Assembly: GCA_036429605.1 (NCBI GenBank)
Contig: JAVFKD010000016.1
Span: 1,984,001 to 2,048,000 of the forward strand
DNA: 64,000 nt
Direction of reading: 5' to 3'
Source of the DNA: Cladobotryum mycophilum
Taxonomy: Eukaryota; Ascomycota; Sordariomycetes; Hypocreales; Hypocreaceae
The translations under genes and the position numbers were made by a program. How positions within the stretch are numbered: position 1 is the first letter of the stretch; every line of letters starts with the position of its first letter. The notes beneath the pieces were generated by a model. That model saw only the letters and a program-made list of their open reading frames with translations, did no database searches and was not told where the DNA came from. Below are positions 1 through 11,284 of this stretch, in pieces.

Positions 1-1308
1 CCCTTCCAAACGATTCTTAACAATGTACCTGAAAAACTGAAAAAGACATTTCATGACAGGTCGTCCGAGTGGGAAGTCCCTGTTAGCGAGCGGATATATT
101 GCCATAGACCGAAGTGTGGCGTATGGGTCGAGCCGAGAAGAATTGACCTTGGAAAGCGTTTAGGACGTTGCGAGCGAAATCACCTGACATGCACAATCTG
201 TCGTGGCCAAGCCCATGGGGACGAAGAGTGTCCACAGGATCAGGATTTAAAGATGACCAACCTGCTGGCTGAAGAAGAGGGTTGGAAACACTGTTACGCT
301 TGCAATGCCCTGGTGGAACATAAAGAAGCCTGCCAGCACATGACCTGTAGATGCGGTGCGCAGTTCTGTTACGTGTGTGGTCTTAGGTGGCGGACATGTG
401 AGTGTTCGCAGGAGCAGCTAGACGCCATCAAAAGTGCCGCCGAGGACCGACGATACCACAGACAGCTCAGGGAAGATACCGAAGCTAGCGAGCTAGCGGA
501 AATACTGGCTCAGATTGAAGAATATGAAATTCAGGAGTCTTTGAGGGACGAGCAGGAAAGACAAGAGCAGGCAAGGTTGGAAGAAGAGCGGTGGCAGCGT
601 GAGGTCAAGGAGAGGACGAGGGAAGAGCACCAGCGCCGGAAAGAAGTTGAGATGAAATACCAGCAGCTTCGACAAATGCTTGACGAGCTTCACGATCTGC
701 AGCAGGTCATGATTGAATCTGAGCAAGGGGAGGAAGCCAAGGACCTGGCTGAAAAATCCGAAGAGATGAAGAAGAAACTCTTGGTAAGGCAGGAGGTCTC
801 ACGTAAGGAGCTTGACTCGCAACTATTAGTCAAGAGGAGAGAAAAAGAAGATGCGTTTGCAAAGGAGTTTGCCATACGACTCGCTCGGGAGAAGAAACTC
901 GAGGAAGAGTATTCCACACGACTCGGAGAGTTCTGGGCCAACAAACCTGGTGGCGAGGAGGAAGTCAAAATTGCCATGTTGCCGTTACAACAGCGGCTGG
1001 ACCGCGAGTACCAGACATGGCAGAGATGGCGAGACGAGCAGCTTGAAGCGCATCGTACCAAGCTGGAGGAAGAACGCACGGTGCAGGACGAGTACATGTA
1101 CAGCGCGAGGAGGCGGATGGAGGCGACATGCGAGGAGAAGGAGGTGGAGGATAGAAGGCGGGTGCTGGCTGAGAAGAAATGGATCCAAGAGGTGATTCTG
1201 GAGCGCGAGAGACTGCTGGGCGGTATGGAAGTTCAGGAGATGGAAGGGGACGCTGATAGTCTGTTCTCGCCAGAGAATGAGGCTGTTCTTGCTCAAGCAG
1301 CAGCATGA
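1..1308 (+). CDS. RBR-type E3 ubiquitin ligase (IBR + RING2), 5' truncated by window edge
   Basis: The frame is open from the first base to the stop at 1306-1308, so only the C-terminal 435 residues are present. The visible part starts inside the IBR domain: paired cysteines in CHRPKCG, then CTICRGQAHGDEEC. RING2 follows at about 93-134 (CYACNALVEHKEACQHMTC...CYVCGLRWRTCEC). The cysteine in EACQHMTC sits at the position of the RBR transthiolation cysteine, which takes ubiquitin from the E2 before passing it to substrate. After RING2 comes a long, highly charged Glu/Arg/Lys/Gln-rich segment of roughly 280 residues, almost certainly coiled coil. RING1 must lie upstream of the window. Many filamentous fungi carry several RBR ligases of this layout, and the substrate cannot be inferred. 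Confidence 0.88.
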   Translation, partial: PFQTILNNVPEKLKKTFHDRSSEWEVPVSERIYCHRPKCGVWVEPRRIDLGKRLGRCERNHLTCTICRGQAHGDEECPQDQDLKMTNLLAEEEGWKHCYACNALVEHKEACQHMTCRCGAQFCYVCGLRWRTCECSQEQLDAIKSAAEDRRYHRQLREDTEASELAEILAQIEEYEIQESLRDEQERQEQARLEEERWQREVKERTREEHQRRKEVEMKYQQLRQMLDELHDLQQVMIESEQGEEAKDLAEKSEEMKKKLLVRQEVSRKELDSQLLVKRREKEDAFAKEFAIRLAREKKLEEEYSTRLGEFWANKPGGEEEVKIAMLPLQQRLDREYQTWQRWRDEQLEAHRTKLEEERTVQDEYMYSARRRMEATCEEKEVEDRRRVLAEKKWIQEVILERERLLGGMEVQEMEGDADSLFSPENEAVLAQAAA

Positions 1309-2700
1309 AGTTCGGCTAGAGGGGGGAAGGGGGTCTGATAGAGTTGGTGTATTTGTTGTATATCGTATATACATACGCATAGAGACAATCATAGACAAAG
1401 GGTATGCGAGCCGAGTTTCTGGAGCCTCATTTCGGGGGTCCCGAATCTGAAATGATCATTCACGTAAGATCTCACGTCCATCATAATGGACTAACCCTTG
1501 ACAAAGATGCCGGGAACGGCGTGATCGGAGGATGAACAGACTTTCTGCCCCCTTGATGGCTGAGGGACCTGAGTCCATGGACTCGGCACGTCGGAGAATA
1601 GAGTCCCCACGTTGGGCGGTCCGTCGCTGCAAGTCAGGTAGCTAGTGATGATGATGACTGACTGACTGACTGACCCCACGCATTCCCATGGCAGCGAGAG
1701 AGGTCAGAAGATGAAGATCCATGGATGGTGCCTGGGCAGGGGTTTTTTTTCTCTCTTTCCATTTGCGGACGATTCAAGGTGTTCTTATTTCCAATATTGC
1801 GTTCCAAGACGAGCGCGTCATACTTGTATTAACTGGGGGATGAAAATGGGAATAAGGCAATAAAGCTTGGCGCATAAGCAGTCAGGTACGGAGTAGTTTT
1901 ACCCGGATATCCCATCACAATAGTTTGTATATTATGGTGCTGACGGGAGGCGTAGTGGTTGATGGTGGTGGTGGTGGTGATGGTGGTTGGTTCACGATGC
2001 GGATTGAATGCCAGCCCTACAGCGCTAATCTCGAAGCAACATTGGATCGGAGACTTGTTTTTTTATGTATGTATGTAAGACGCGCGAAAAGAAAGAAAAG
2101 ATTACTGCTACTACTAGCATGAGTTGTTGTATTTGTTTACAAGAGTATTGATTTGCTCCAACTACTTTCATTGACTCCATAAAGGCCCCATCGTCAGCTT
2201 CAGCTCGGGGGGGGGGGGGGGGGACGATCCGAAACCTGGGATGGATGTCATGGAACCAGGATGTCCAACCCCCGCATCGCATTCTCTTGCCATGATAAAT
2301 TAATTCCAATTACTTGCCCGTACTTATGTGTGTGTGTATGTATGTACAAGTAACAAGTAACTTGTCTGAGCCCGTCTTGTGTGTCAGGCTCTCTGTCTCT
2401 GCGGGTGACTGTGCGTTCTGTTTGGAGATCCCATTCGTATCCTAGAGGAATACCCTGTGCATGATCCCCCAGTATGTGTCCACTTACCCAACACACTGCA
2501 CACTGCACTGCAACTGTAACTGCAATGCACCGGCGGCGCTGCACAGATCCCCATGGATTGGATGAGAAATGAGAGGGCGGTCGGGTCAATGATGCCGACC
2601 GAAACAATGCATGCATGCCTTCAGCCCCCTCGACCGGCTAGTCTCTCATCCGAGTCGGGAGAATTCCAAGATGAAGCATAAAGTGTAGCATAAACTGTTT

Positions 2701-2718
2701 GTGTGTGTGTGTGTGTGT

Positions 2719-2776
<58 letters not shown>
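2701..2776. repeat. Compound (GT)n(CT)n microsatellite
   Basis: About 11 GT units (2701-2722) pass directly into about 27 CT units (2723-2776). Purine/pyrimidine tracts of this kind recur through the intergenic DNA of this window. Confidence 0.95.
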
Positions 2777-2780
<4 letters not shown>

Positions 2781-3727
2781 GTACATTATGAAAAGCGACT
2801 GATAAAACAATTGTCGTCGGAAAAGATCTAAAAAGGACTTACGAGTACCTACTAATCAATCAATCAATCAATCAATCAGTCTTCCTCGGGACTCTATGGA
2901 AGCGCCCGATAGGATAGGATAGGATTGGGGGAACACAACCACTGTAACTGTAACTTGTGACTCCTTCGGGGGGTGTTTTGTCTTCTCTAGGCGCCTCAGA
3001 TGCATTTCAGGATACTTGTGCTCCCCATACAAATAAAAGGTTGAGCTGCTGTACTCGCCAACATGCCACATATTTTGGTGGCGTCTAAGCTTGAATGGCA
3101 AAACAAACAAAGGTCAGCGCCCGTTCCTGAATCCAACCCACCAGGACCCAGACCTGGGACCTAGACCTAATGCTGGTCAAACATTCTGGAGTGTCTCAGC
3201 CGGAAACGAAACTCCCCCCAGGCTAGGTATCCAACATGGTCGCCCCTCCATAGCCAATCGTGCATGGATCGGAGTCTAAAATGGGGCTTTGGCCGCCCAA
3301 AAACGTGCCGCCGGCCATTGCGTCTGGGGGACTCGCTCTCCCCTCCCCCCATCATTTCTATTAACAGAATATCCCAATTGTTTTGGGGTGGGAGAGGAGA
3401 GAGCTTCCATGTCAGCATGTCGTCAGCATAGGTAGCACTTTGCACTGCCTCCCTCTTGAAAGGGCTCTGGCGTATGTTGTTGTTGTGTGTTTGCTCTCCC
3501 TTCCATCCCCCCCACCCCTGAGACCCCTAGCTTGGACCCCCCTTCTTCCACCGAGATGCCGTACCTCCGACGGATTGTTTGTCATACGGGATCCGAAGCA
3601 ACAGTGGCTTGAATCCTTGACGGCCGATTCGAGAAGAAGCTTGTTTTTTTCTTCCTGTTGGATGATCAAACGCGTTGGATACCAGATACCGGGGGAGGGG
3701 AACCTCCAGCTTAGACAGGAAAATCTG

Positions 3728-3735
3728 TATATAAG
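3728..3735 (+). promoter_or_regulatory. TATA box of the cupredoxin gene
   Basis: TATATAAG lies 165 bp upstream of the ATG at 3893. It is followed by a pyrimidine-rich leader and the context CCAAAATG at the start codon. This is the clearest TATA element in the window and fits a regulated or highly expressed secreted protein. The transcription start is inferred, not seen. Confidence 0.55.
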
Positions 3736-3892
3736 ACGGGGACCCCATCAGCATCACTCGCCTTTTGTCCGTTCATATCAAGTATACCAATAAAAAAATC
3801 TTACATCCATCCTTCTTTGTGATACCCTCCCTCTCTTTTCATATCCTCATACTTTATTTCAGTCAAAACAACCACTCGAACCAATCTCCAAA

Positions 3893-4573
3893 ATGCACTT
3901 CACCACCATCACCACCATTGCCCTCTCCGCCCTGGCCTCCGCCAAGACCATCCGCATCGACTCCGGCAAGGATGGCCTCACCTTTTCCCCCGCCGACATC
4001 AAGGCCGACGTGGGCGACATCCTAGAGTGGCACTTCTTCCCCCAAAATCACTCCGTCGTCGCCGCCGACTTCGCCGGCCCTTGCAAGCCCGCCGCCAAGG
4101 GAGGCTTCTTCTCCAGCTGGATGCCCACTGCCAGCGGCGAGGGTGTACGTCTTCCCTTTTTTCTCTTTCGTCTTCTTCTTCTTCTTCTTCCCTTTTACTA
4201 ACATCCCTTGCAGAAGGACGTCTTCCGCGTCACCGTCCAGGACACCAAGCCCATCTGGTTCTACTGCTCCCAGGGCAAGCACTGCGAGGCTGGCATGGTC
4301 GGCGCTGTCAACGCAAACTCCAACCACACCCTCGTCGAGTTCAAGGCCGCCGCCGCAAAGGCCGCCAGCAACGAGTCCCCCTCGGGCGGTGTCTTTGGCG
4401 GTACCGTCGCCGCCGCCGGCTCTACCCCCTCTGGCACCACCGGCACCAACTCCTCTTCTCCTTCCAACACCTCCGGCAAGCCTTCTCCCACCACCAACGC
4501 TGCCGTCTCTCTGAACGGCATGTTCGGTGTTGCTGCCGCTGTTGTCGGCATGGCTGTTGCTCTCGCCGCGTAA
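3893..4573 (+). CDS. Extracellular serine-rich cupredoxin-domain protein, GPI-type
   Basis: Two exons, 3893-4144 and 4214-4573 (203 aa). The 69-nt intron is GTACGT...CAG with a TACTAAC branch site just before the acceptor. Residues 1-17 form a signal peptide ending near ASAK. The body is a plastocyanin-like cupredoxin fold with all four type-1 copper ligands in order: His in QNHSVV, then Cys, His and Met in FYCSQGKHCEAGM. A Ser/Thr/Gly-rich linker follows. The C-terminus is a hydrophobic tail (FGVAAAVVGMAVALAA) preceded by small residues, as in GPI-anchored wall proteins. Family members are secreted or surface blue-copper proteins of largely unknown function, often induced during development or host contact. 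Substrate and redox partner cannot be inferred. Confidence 0.9.
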
Positions 4574-4609
4574 AAAGGATCCTTGGGGTCTTGCTGTTTA
4601 GTCCTTGAT

Positions 4610-4662
<53 letters not shown>

Positions 4663-5231
4663 CAGGGCTTGTTTCATTTTCTCTGTGCGATTTGTATGGA
4701 AAAAGGCGTTTGAGCCCAAAAGTTTTCCAATGTTGATAATGCATAATCCTCACTGCGGCGCACACTAGCCGCGCTTTTCCTTTGTAGCTAGAAAGCCTGC
4801 TTGAGCAAGCTCATGATATCCTATATTTCAAAATGAAAGCCATATTTTCACGTATCACAACACTTGGTACTCGCAGCCCTCGTGATGCCTTTGGTTTTCT
4901 GATTCCTCTCGTTGTTTGACTTTCGATGCTGGTTTCCATTGAGTCCATTTCTTAACGGGCGTTTAGAAATAGTTGAGAGAACTTCAGAGGATAGGTAGGT
5001 TGTTGTAAGTGGTAAAATGAAGAAACACAACCCTGGCCCAATCTTCAAGTGGTTGCGTCGCCAAGACTACACTAAGTAATTAGAACAATACAGTGGCAGT
5101 TTGGTGGGGTCAGCATGGCACTGGCGATCGTACACTTTGAAACCCCACCAAAACCTTTCAACTTCAACATCCTCATCATCTCCAGTAATCTAAATCAAGG
5201 TTAACCAAGGTTAATAAGAGTCACTACCAAA
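4574..5231. other. Intergenic region, terminator and promoter
   Basis: Holds the 3' end of the cupredoxin gene, including a (GA)n microsatellite at about 4613-4659, and the promoter of the downstream dihydrouridine synthase gene. No coding potential seen. Confidence 0.6.
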
Positions 5232-6707
5232 ATGGGTTCCATAAGCAGAGACGAGATACTAGCTCCAACGCAGTGAGTATTTCTTTCTTTCTTTCTTTCC
5301 ACACCTTTCTAGTGCAAATTAGTGAAAATATCGATTTGATTTAGGGTAGCTGAATACTGACTCACGCCTCAAAAAGCCCACTCAAAATCTTTGATGCCGC
5401 GAGGAGGCAAGACAAGTTTGTGTATGCCTGTGCGCCCATGGTGCGGTACAGCAAGGTAAATACTGCTTAGAAAATAGGGGTTGAATGTGGGCTAAGCACA
5501 TCCCCAGCTCGCCTTTCGCCAGACTGTTCATCGGTATGGCGTCGACTTGGCCTGGACCCCCATGATTCTGGCCAAGGAATTCAACAGGAGCCAGTTTGCC
5601 AGAGACAGCGGTACGTTGTTTTCCCCAGTAAGGACATTCAAGTCCAGATGAGGAGCCCGTTGTCAGGGAAAAAAACAAAACAAAGAGCCAACCCCGTAGC
5701 AGACTTTACAATCTCGACCCAGGGCGTTCAACTGCCCACCATCGTGCAGTTTGGAGCCAACGTGCCCCGGGAACTTGCCCGCGCTTCTAGTCTCGTGGCT
5801 CCCTATGCCGGTGGCGTGGATCTAAACTGCGGATGTCCTCAGTCCTGGGCTTGCGCAGAGACCCTTGGCGCAGCGCTCATGGAAAAGAGGGAACTCGTGC
5901 GCGACATGGTCGTAGAGACGAGACAGCGACTGGCGGATGATGGTTGGCATGTTGGCAAGGACAAGGACATGGATAGCCCAAAAGGACGAAGCGTCAGTGT
6001 GAAAATCAGAGTCCACGATGACCTAAGGTATATCTCGGCCCTCTCACCCTAATCATCCTCTCAAACTAACAAGAGCACCCAGGAAAACAATGGACTATCT
6101 GGATACAGTTATAGGACACCCACAAAACCGCCTCGTGGACTGGGTTACCATTCACCCACGTACGCGATACATGGCATCGACCGTCCCCATCAGAACAGAA
6201 GCTCTGGAAATCTTGACCGAGAAATATGCCAGCACTCTACCCATCCTTCTTTCAGGAGACATCTTTGATCTCAACTCCCTTCCCTTTAACCCTACCAAGA
6301 CCCCCGATCTGGCAACACTGACCATCAAAGAAGACCCCGACTCCCCCAACTCCTCCCCCACAAACACGCAGCCCAAGCCCAGCAACACACACCTCTCGGG
6401 CTTCATGTCTGCCCGCGGCCTCCTCGCCAACCCAGCCCTCTTCGCCGGCCACTCGGCCTGCCCCTGGGAAGCCGTCGAGACCTTCATGTGCAACGTCGCC
6501 CGCGCGCCCCTCCCGTTCAAGCACGCCGTGCACCACGTCAGCGAGATGTGCGGTCCCGGCATGGGCGACGATAAGACGTCCCTGCTCAGTAAGAAGGAAA
6601 GATCGAGCCTAAGCGACTTGGCGAACATGGCCGAGTTGATAGACTACCTGGACGAGAAGATAGAGGAGCGAATAGGACAAGTTGGAGGACTACGGAGGAA
6701 CTTATAA
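5232..6707 (+). CDS. DUS4: tRNA-dihydrouridine synthase, Dus4-like
   Basis: Five exons: 5232-5272, 5377-5455, 5508-5610, 5703-6027 and 6083-6707, giving 390 aa. All introns are GT...AG and reading-frame phase is kept at every join. The N-terminal FMN-binding signature reads YACAPMVRYSK. The motif LNCGCPQSWA at about residues 115-124 carries the catalytic cysteine (about C119). VKIRVHDD and DWVTIHPRTRYMAS match the conserved FMN/tRNA-contact motifs of the DUS family. The NCGCPQ signature and length fit fungal Dus4, which reduces uridines 20a and 20b in the D-loop of cytosolic tRNAs with NADPH. A Ser/Pro-rich insert near residue 285 is probably a variable loop. The gene is convergent with SEC10, with 206 bp between stops. 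Confidence 0.9.
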
Positions 6708-6913
6708 CAAGAAAAAGAAAAGACAACAGTAGAAACAAATGAGTAAAATGGTCTTCTCCATTATATGATCTTTGCATATCGTGACATAGCTTCATCAATT
6801 AAAAACAAAAAAGCCATTCGGCAACTATCTCCAAGTTTTTTTTTAAAAAAAAAGAAAAAAAAGCACCAGACATTTTTTTCTTTCTAAACTCCCCAAATCT
6901 CATCGCTCAAAAA

Positions 6914-9507
6914 TCATAGCCCGCTCAATATGCTCTGAATCCCCACCGTTCCGGAATCGTCCCTCTTTTGTACAAACGCTTTGAAATCAACCTTGGACAG
7001 TTTCCCTCTCGAAGCGACGTTCCCGGGCGCCAGCGTCCTCGACTTCTCCCTCAGCGCCTCGGGGCCGACGATAAACAGCGAGCCAATCTCCGTCAGCATC
7101 TCTACGGTGGTCGCGACGTCCTTGGCGAGCGGCCAGTCCCTCAGTGTGGCGACGTATTTGGCAATATCCTGAGTCACCATGAGGCCACCGGTGGCATTGA
7201 CCTGAAACTTTTTGAAGTGATCAAACAGCAGCCTATGAATCACGAGCGCCAATTCACTAAAGAACTTCTCGGCATTGTGGCCATCAATAGCCTGACCAGT
7301 CAGCTTGCTCGAGCGCGCAAGGAACGTGCAAATACCCTGGCACGTCGAAGTCTGGAGGGATTCCAACTCGCCATCTCTCGGCCGGAAATCCTGCTTCTTC
7401 TGACTACCCAAAGACTTGATCACCCAGTTGCTAATCACATCAATCGAGACCTTCATAATGGTGTTGGTCTTTTTCTCAATCGATTCAATGGCCATCTTCT
7501 TCTGTGCCTCCATACTCTTTCGTACGGTTGTGTTGGATTCTGCTAGGCGGATGAGAACAATCGAAATAAATCGCTCCATGATGGCCGAAATGGTTACGGC
7601 GGGTCTTGTGGATGGTAGATAGGTTAGATCTGGCTCGGATTTCACGTTCTCCATCATCGTTGCCTGAACCTGCGCGGCATCGAGCGCTGTCTCGACGTAT
7701 ACCTGCCCCATGCTCGTAAGCAAAAGGTTGAGCAGATTGTTGACATCCTTTGGTGTGTCAAGAGGAGATCCCAGCTCCAAAACCCTCTGAACGCTTTCTG
7801 CCAGCCACTTCAGCATCCTCTTGGCGTTTGCAACACTGAGTGTTCCGTCCTCTTCAGATACCTCAACCTCGTTCTGGTCACTCCTATCTTGAAGACCGGC
7901 GACTCTCAACATCATCCTTTTTTGAGTAGGAGATAGGTCTGATGATTCCAGTCGTTCAAGGTAAGCATCCTTGGCCGATTGAATGAGTTGCGTGCCTTGC
8001 TGAGCCAAGGACGCCATGAATCCTGTCGGCGCCTTCTTCCGCCTCGAGTGGTATATACTGAACTTGAAGAGTACTGAGCCGTACATTTCTTCGAGACTCT
8101 TCTTCTCGCGTTCAATATAGACATTCCCGACCAGATATGGTACAAATAACTCATCTAGTTGCTGATCCAATGCCTGCGAGATCTGAGCTGAACAGGGTTC
8201 AGGATGCTCCGTCAGGCCATGCATTTTCAAATCCTCAACCAAGGCACTAATATAGCTCCTTGAAGAATGCAGTGATCTTAGGAATGCCAAAGTTGACACT
8301 GTTTCGGCCTTGTCCAACACCTTCTCAAGCCGTGTCTGGATAGACTGTTGAAAGACGCGTTGGATGAATTTGATGAGTACCGTTTCGTAGTATGGAAACG
8401 CTCGCTTGATGATGAATGATTCTTCTTGCATAACAATCTTGACTTCATCAATGAGAGACTGTAGGCTAGCCTCAACTCCTGGAGGCTCTGCGTCTGGGTC
8501 CGCAAGAGCTTCCCACAGCTCACCGTCAGCTGCCATTTCGTCGCTCATCAACTGATCTCGATCAATAAAGAACTGATGCTGATTGACAAAGACCGCAATG
8601 ACACTGGCTCCGCCATTGAAGTCGTACAGCACCTTTGCGCATTCCATCATGTCATCAAAGTTTTGCCGCCTGTAGCTGTTGTTGAACTGCTGTAATAAAT
8701 CCTGTTCCAACGTCTCGCAGAACTTTTCCAAGATTTCGCGAGTATTGTGCGTTTTAGTGGAAGTCGTTGCACCGTTTGTAACACCCCCTCGATGCCCATT
8801 CGTATGGCCCCAGGACGTTGGATCTAGTTGCTGGCTGATTCTCATGAGCTGCCGGGCGATGACGGCGCATCGCACCTTGTTCTCGGCGCCACCCTGCCGC
8901 CTAATGTCCTCAAGCGAAGAGAGAAGTCCAGTCTCGCTGACCTCTGTCCAGCAGTGTATGAGGAAGATGGCATCCTGTGCTCTCCTCCGCTTCCTATCTA
9001 GCTCCTCTAATTTTTCTCCTATTTGCACCGCAATATTTCCCCCGCCATCCGACTTGTTGGTGTCATTTCCGTTCAAATGGGCTGGGTTTATCGAAAAATC
9101 GAGGGCCTCAAACGAGGTCATGGTCTCATCGAGCTTGCGTCCGAGGGTATCGAGAGTTTGATCATGTTGTATTTCAGCTCGACGCACTTGTGAAAGGAGT
9201 TCGGATTCCTTCTCCTGGAGCTCGTCTCCCAATACAGCGAGCTGTGACACGGCATCTAGAGGGGAGGTCAGCGCGATCAATTCTCCGTCATTATGCGTAC
9301 AGCCCCCGTACTTTCGAATGTTCTGATTAGAGGCTTCGGGTCGAATGTTGACTGAGAAGGACCTGAGCGTCGATTGGTTGGCACGGCGCTTTCCGCGAGA
9401 CTATCGACAAAATCCCTAACAATAAAATCTTTGCTGGAGAAGTCCTCCAATGTAAAGTTGGGACCCTTGGGAAAGATGCTCTTGGGCCCCACGCTGGACC
9501 GGTCCAT
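6914..9507 (-). CDS. SEC10: Exocyst complex component Sec10
   Basis: Two exons on the minus strand, 9507-9312 and 9255-6914 (845 aa), joined across a 56-nt intron (GTACGG...CTAG). The start chosen gives MDRSSVGPKS, 15 residues before the conserved FTLEDFSSKDFIVRDFVDSL helix; upstream in-frame methionines lie in unconserved sequence. Family hallmarks include the helical Sec10 body with FNNSYRRQNFDDMMECAKVL and YDFNGGASVIAVFVNQHQFF, and near the C-terminus LDGHNAEKFFSEL-like and FQVNATGGLMVTQDI segments. Sec10 is one of eight subunits of the exocyst, which tethers Golgi-derived vesicles to the plasma membrane before SNARE fusion and is needed for polarized hyphal growth. COG6 was considered because of gene length and coiled coils, but its N-terminal motifs are absent. 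Confidence 0.93.
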
Positions 9508-10130
9508 GATGGGCAGACGGCTGTACGAAGGTGCATCAACGGGGCTACATGTGCGTCGTAGTGTGCGACGATGGTCGCATGCGCCCGTTGGCGAATTGAT
9601 CAGGTCAGGATGCCGCGTTCGCGTCGTTGACGGCACCAAGAATCGAAATGGGAGCTCCCGCTGGGCTCGTCCGGCTCTGTGTAGCTATCGCTCCTGTCCA
9701 CTTAGAAACGATGTCCTGTTGGTTGGACTTGAGGAATGCTACAGGCAGGGTATTGAAGGTAACTCAGCCCCACTACGCCACGCAAGGCCACGTTTATGCA
9801 AGCTGCGCCACATGAAGCCCCACAAGCACATGCACAGCGGCTCCCTCAACGAACTGGGGGCGTGCTGCCTTTATGAACACAAGCGATGTAACTGCGGATG
9901 GCATCGCCTCGACTTTCCCTCATGCTTTTTGCTGGGAAATATCCTTGCCACGTATCCTGCGCAGGATTATTTTAAAGAGAAAACCCTTACCAGCTCAAGG
10001 TCTTGCAGCTGAACGCGCTTCGATTTCTCTAGTTGCATCTATTCTCGAGTAATGGTTTCAACAGTCTTTTGAGCCGCATACTTTTAAGCATCTACGTCAG
10101 TCAGCCTCTCGAGGCTGCAAGTTCCCCAAC
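9508..10130. promoter_or_regulatory. Shared divergent promoter of SEC10 and NUS1
   Basis: 623 bp separate the two start codons, which face away from each other. No long conserved frame is present. No clear TATA box was seen for either gene, as is common for fungal housekeeping promoters. The region must contain both 5' UTRs. Confidence 0.55.
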
Positions 10131-11228
10131 ATGCCCATGTCTACGAAGGACACCAATGCGTACAGAGCCGACGAGAAAAGGGACCATACTCTCCTTACGG
10201 AAAAGCAGAGACAAGCTATCTTCAAGGTACGGCGCTTTACCCTCAGTCACATCGTCCCCTAGACACTCCTCAAATTGACACTCGAAAGGCTTCTCTTCCC
10301 TCCCCCAACGATGGGGCGAGCTCCAAGAGCAAGAATGTGCAGTCGCAGCACAAATCCCGACTCGGCGTACGTCGCTTCATTAAGAGTCAAATCTTCGTCC
10401 TCATTTTCGCCATGATGCACGGGATCTTCTCTCTATACATCAAAACTCGCCAGGCATGGCATGCCGTCCGATACCAGGTATCGTCCGTCGTCTACTACCA
10501 CCACGGGACACCCGAATACATACGACGTGATATCACAGGCCTGAGCCGAAAGCCCGAACACCTCAGCGCCATCTTGAAGACCGAGCCCAATCATAAGCCA
10601 AAGGCAGACTTGGACCGATTGATAGATGAGACTGCGGAGCTTGCTACTTGGTGCGCTTGCGCTGAGATACCTATGCTCTCCATATACGAGAAGACGGGTA
10701 GGTTTCCTGGCTGCAGATGCCTACTTGGTATCGAAAACTAATAGATTATTAGGAATTCTTAAGAAGCATATGCCTCGCGTTTATGAAGCTGTTATGCAAA
10801 AGTTTGCCTTTTACTTTGGAGAGGAACACCCCTCGCTTTCCGTGACGGCACCTCACCAAGACGATATCCCTCTCGAATCCACGGAAAGCAAGCATGGCCA
10901 CCTGAAACTTCACCTGATTTCTTACCGAGACGGGAGAGAATCGATTGTCGATCTTACAAGGACGCTCGCGGATATGTCTCAAAAGGGAAAGATTTCGCCC
11001 CAGGATATCTCTCTAGAGTTGGTCGATACCGAGTTGTCAGAGGGCATCATGCCAGAGCCTGACCTGTTGATTCTGTTTGGCCCTTACGTCGAACTGTCAG
11101 GCTACCCTCCATGGCAAATCCGATTGACCGAGATTTTCTGCTTGCAAGACAACGAGACATTTGGTTACCAAGTCTTTTTGAAAGCTCTCCGAAACTTCGC
11201 CAAGGCCCAAATGCGTCGTGGCCGATAA
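10131..11228 (+). CDS. NUS1: Dehydrodolichyl diphosphate synthase complex subunit Nus1 (NgBR-like)
   Basis: Three exons, 10131-10226, 10289-10697 and 10753-11228 (326 aa), phases consistent. A polar N-terminus leads to a membrane segment at about residues 64-85 (FVLIFAMMHGIFSLYI). The C-terminal half is a degenerate cis-prenyltransferase fold with the conserved helix motif LSIYEKTGILKKHMP. It ends with FGPYVELSGYPPWQIRLTEIF, typical of Nus1 and human NgBR; these lack the catalytic motifs of the partner. Nus1 pairs with a Rer2/Srt1-type catalytic subunit at the ER to make the long-chain polyprenol diphosphate that becomes dolichol for N-glycosylation, O-mannosylation and GPI anchors. The stop is only 56 bp from that of the convergent AlkB gene. 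Confidence 0.92.
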
Positions 11229-11284
11229 ACACTTGTTACACTATCACTATTGTCTATAGCAAGGCATGAACATTCTTGTCTCGC

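Larger units (their letters stand above)
1309..3892. other. Intergenic region with simple repeats
   Basis: No ORF here looks conserved; the open frames are short and low in complexity. Visible simple sequence: a 17-G run at 2207-2223, a compound (GT)n(CT)n microsatellite at 2701-2776, and a short (AATC)n tract near 2854-2878. The last about 200 bp belong to the promoter and leader of the cupredoxin gene. Confidence 0.6.

Noticed and set aside
6914..9507. COG6 (Golgi tethering complex) as identity of the large coiled-coil gene
   Set aside because: The N-terminal FSSKDFIVRDFVDSL and C-terminal DGHNAEKFFSEL/NATGGLMV segments are exocyst Sec10 hallmarks; COG6 start motifs are missing.
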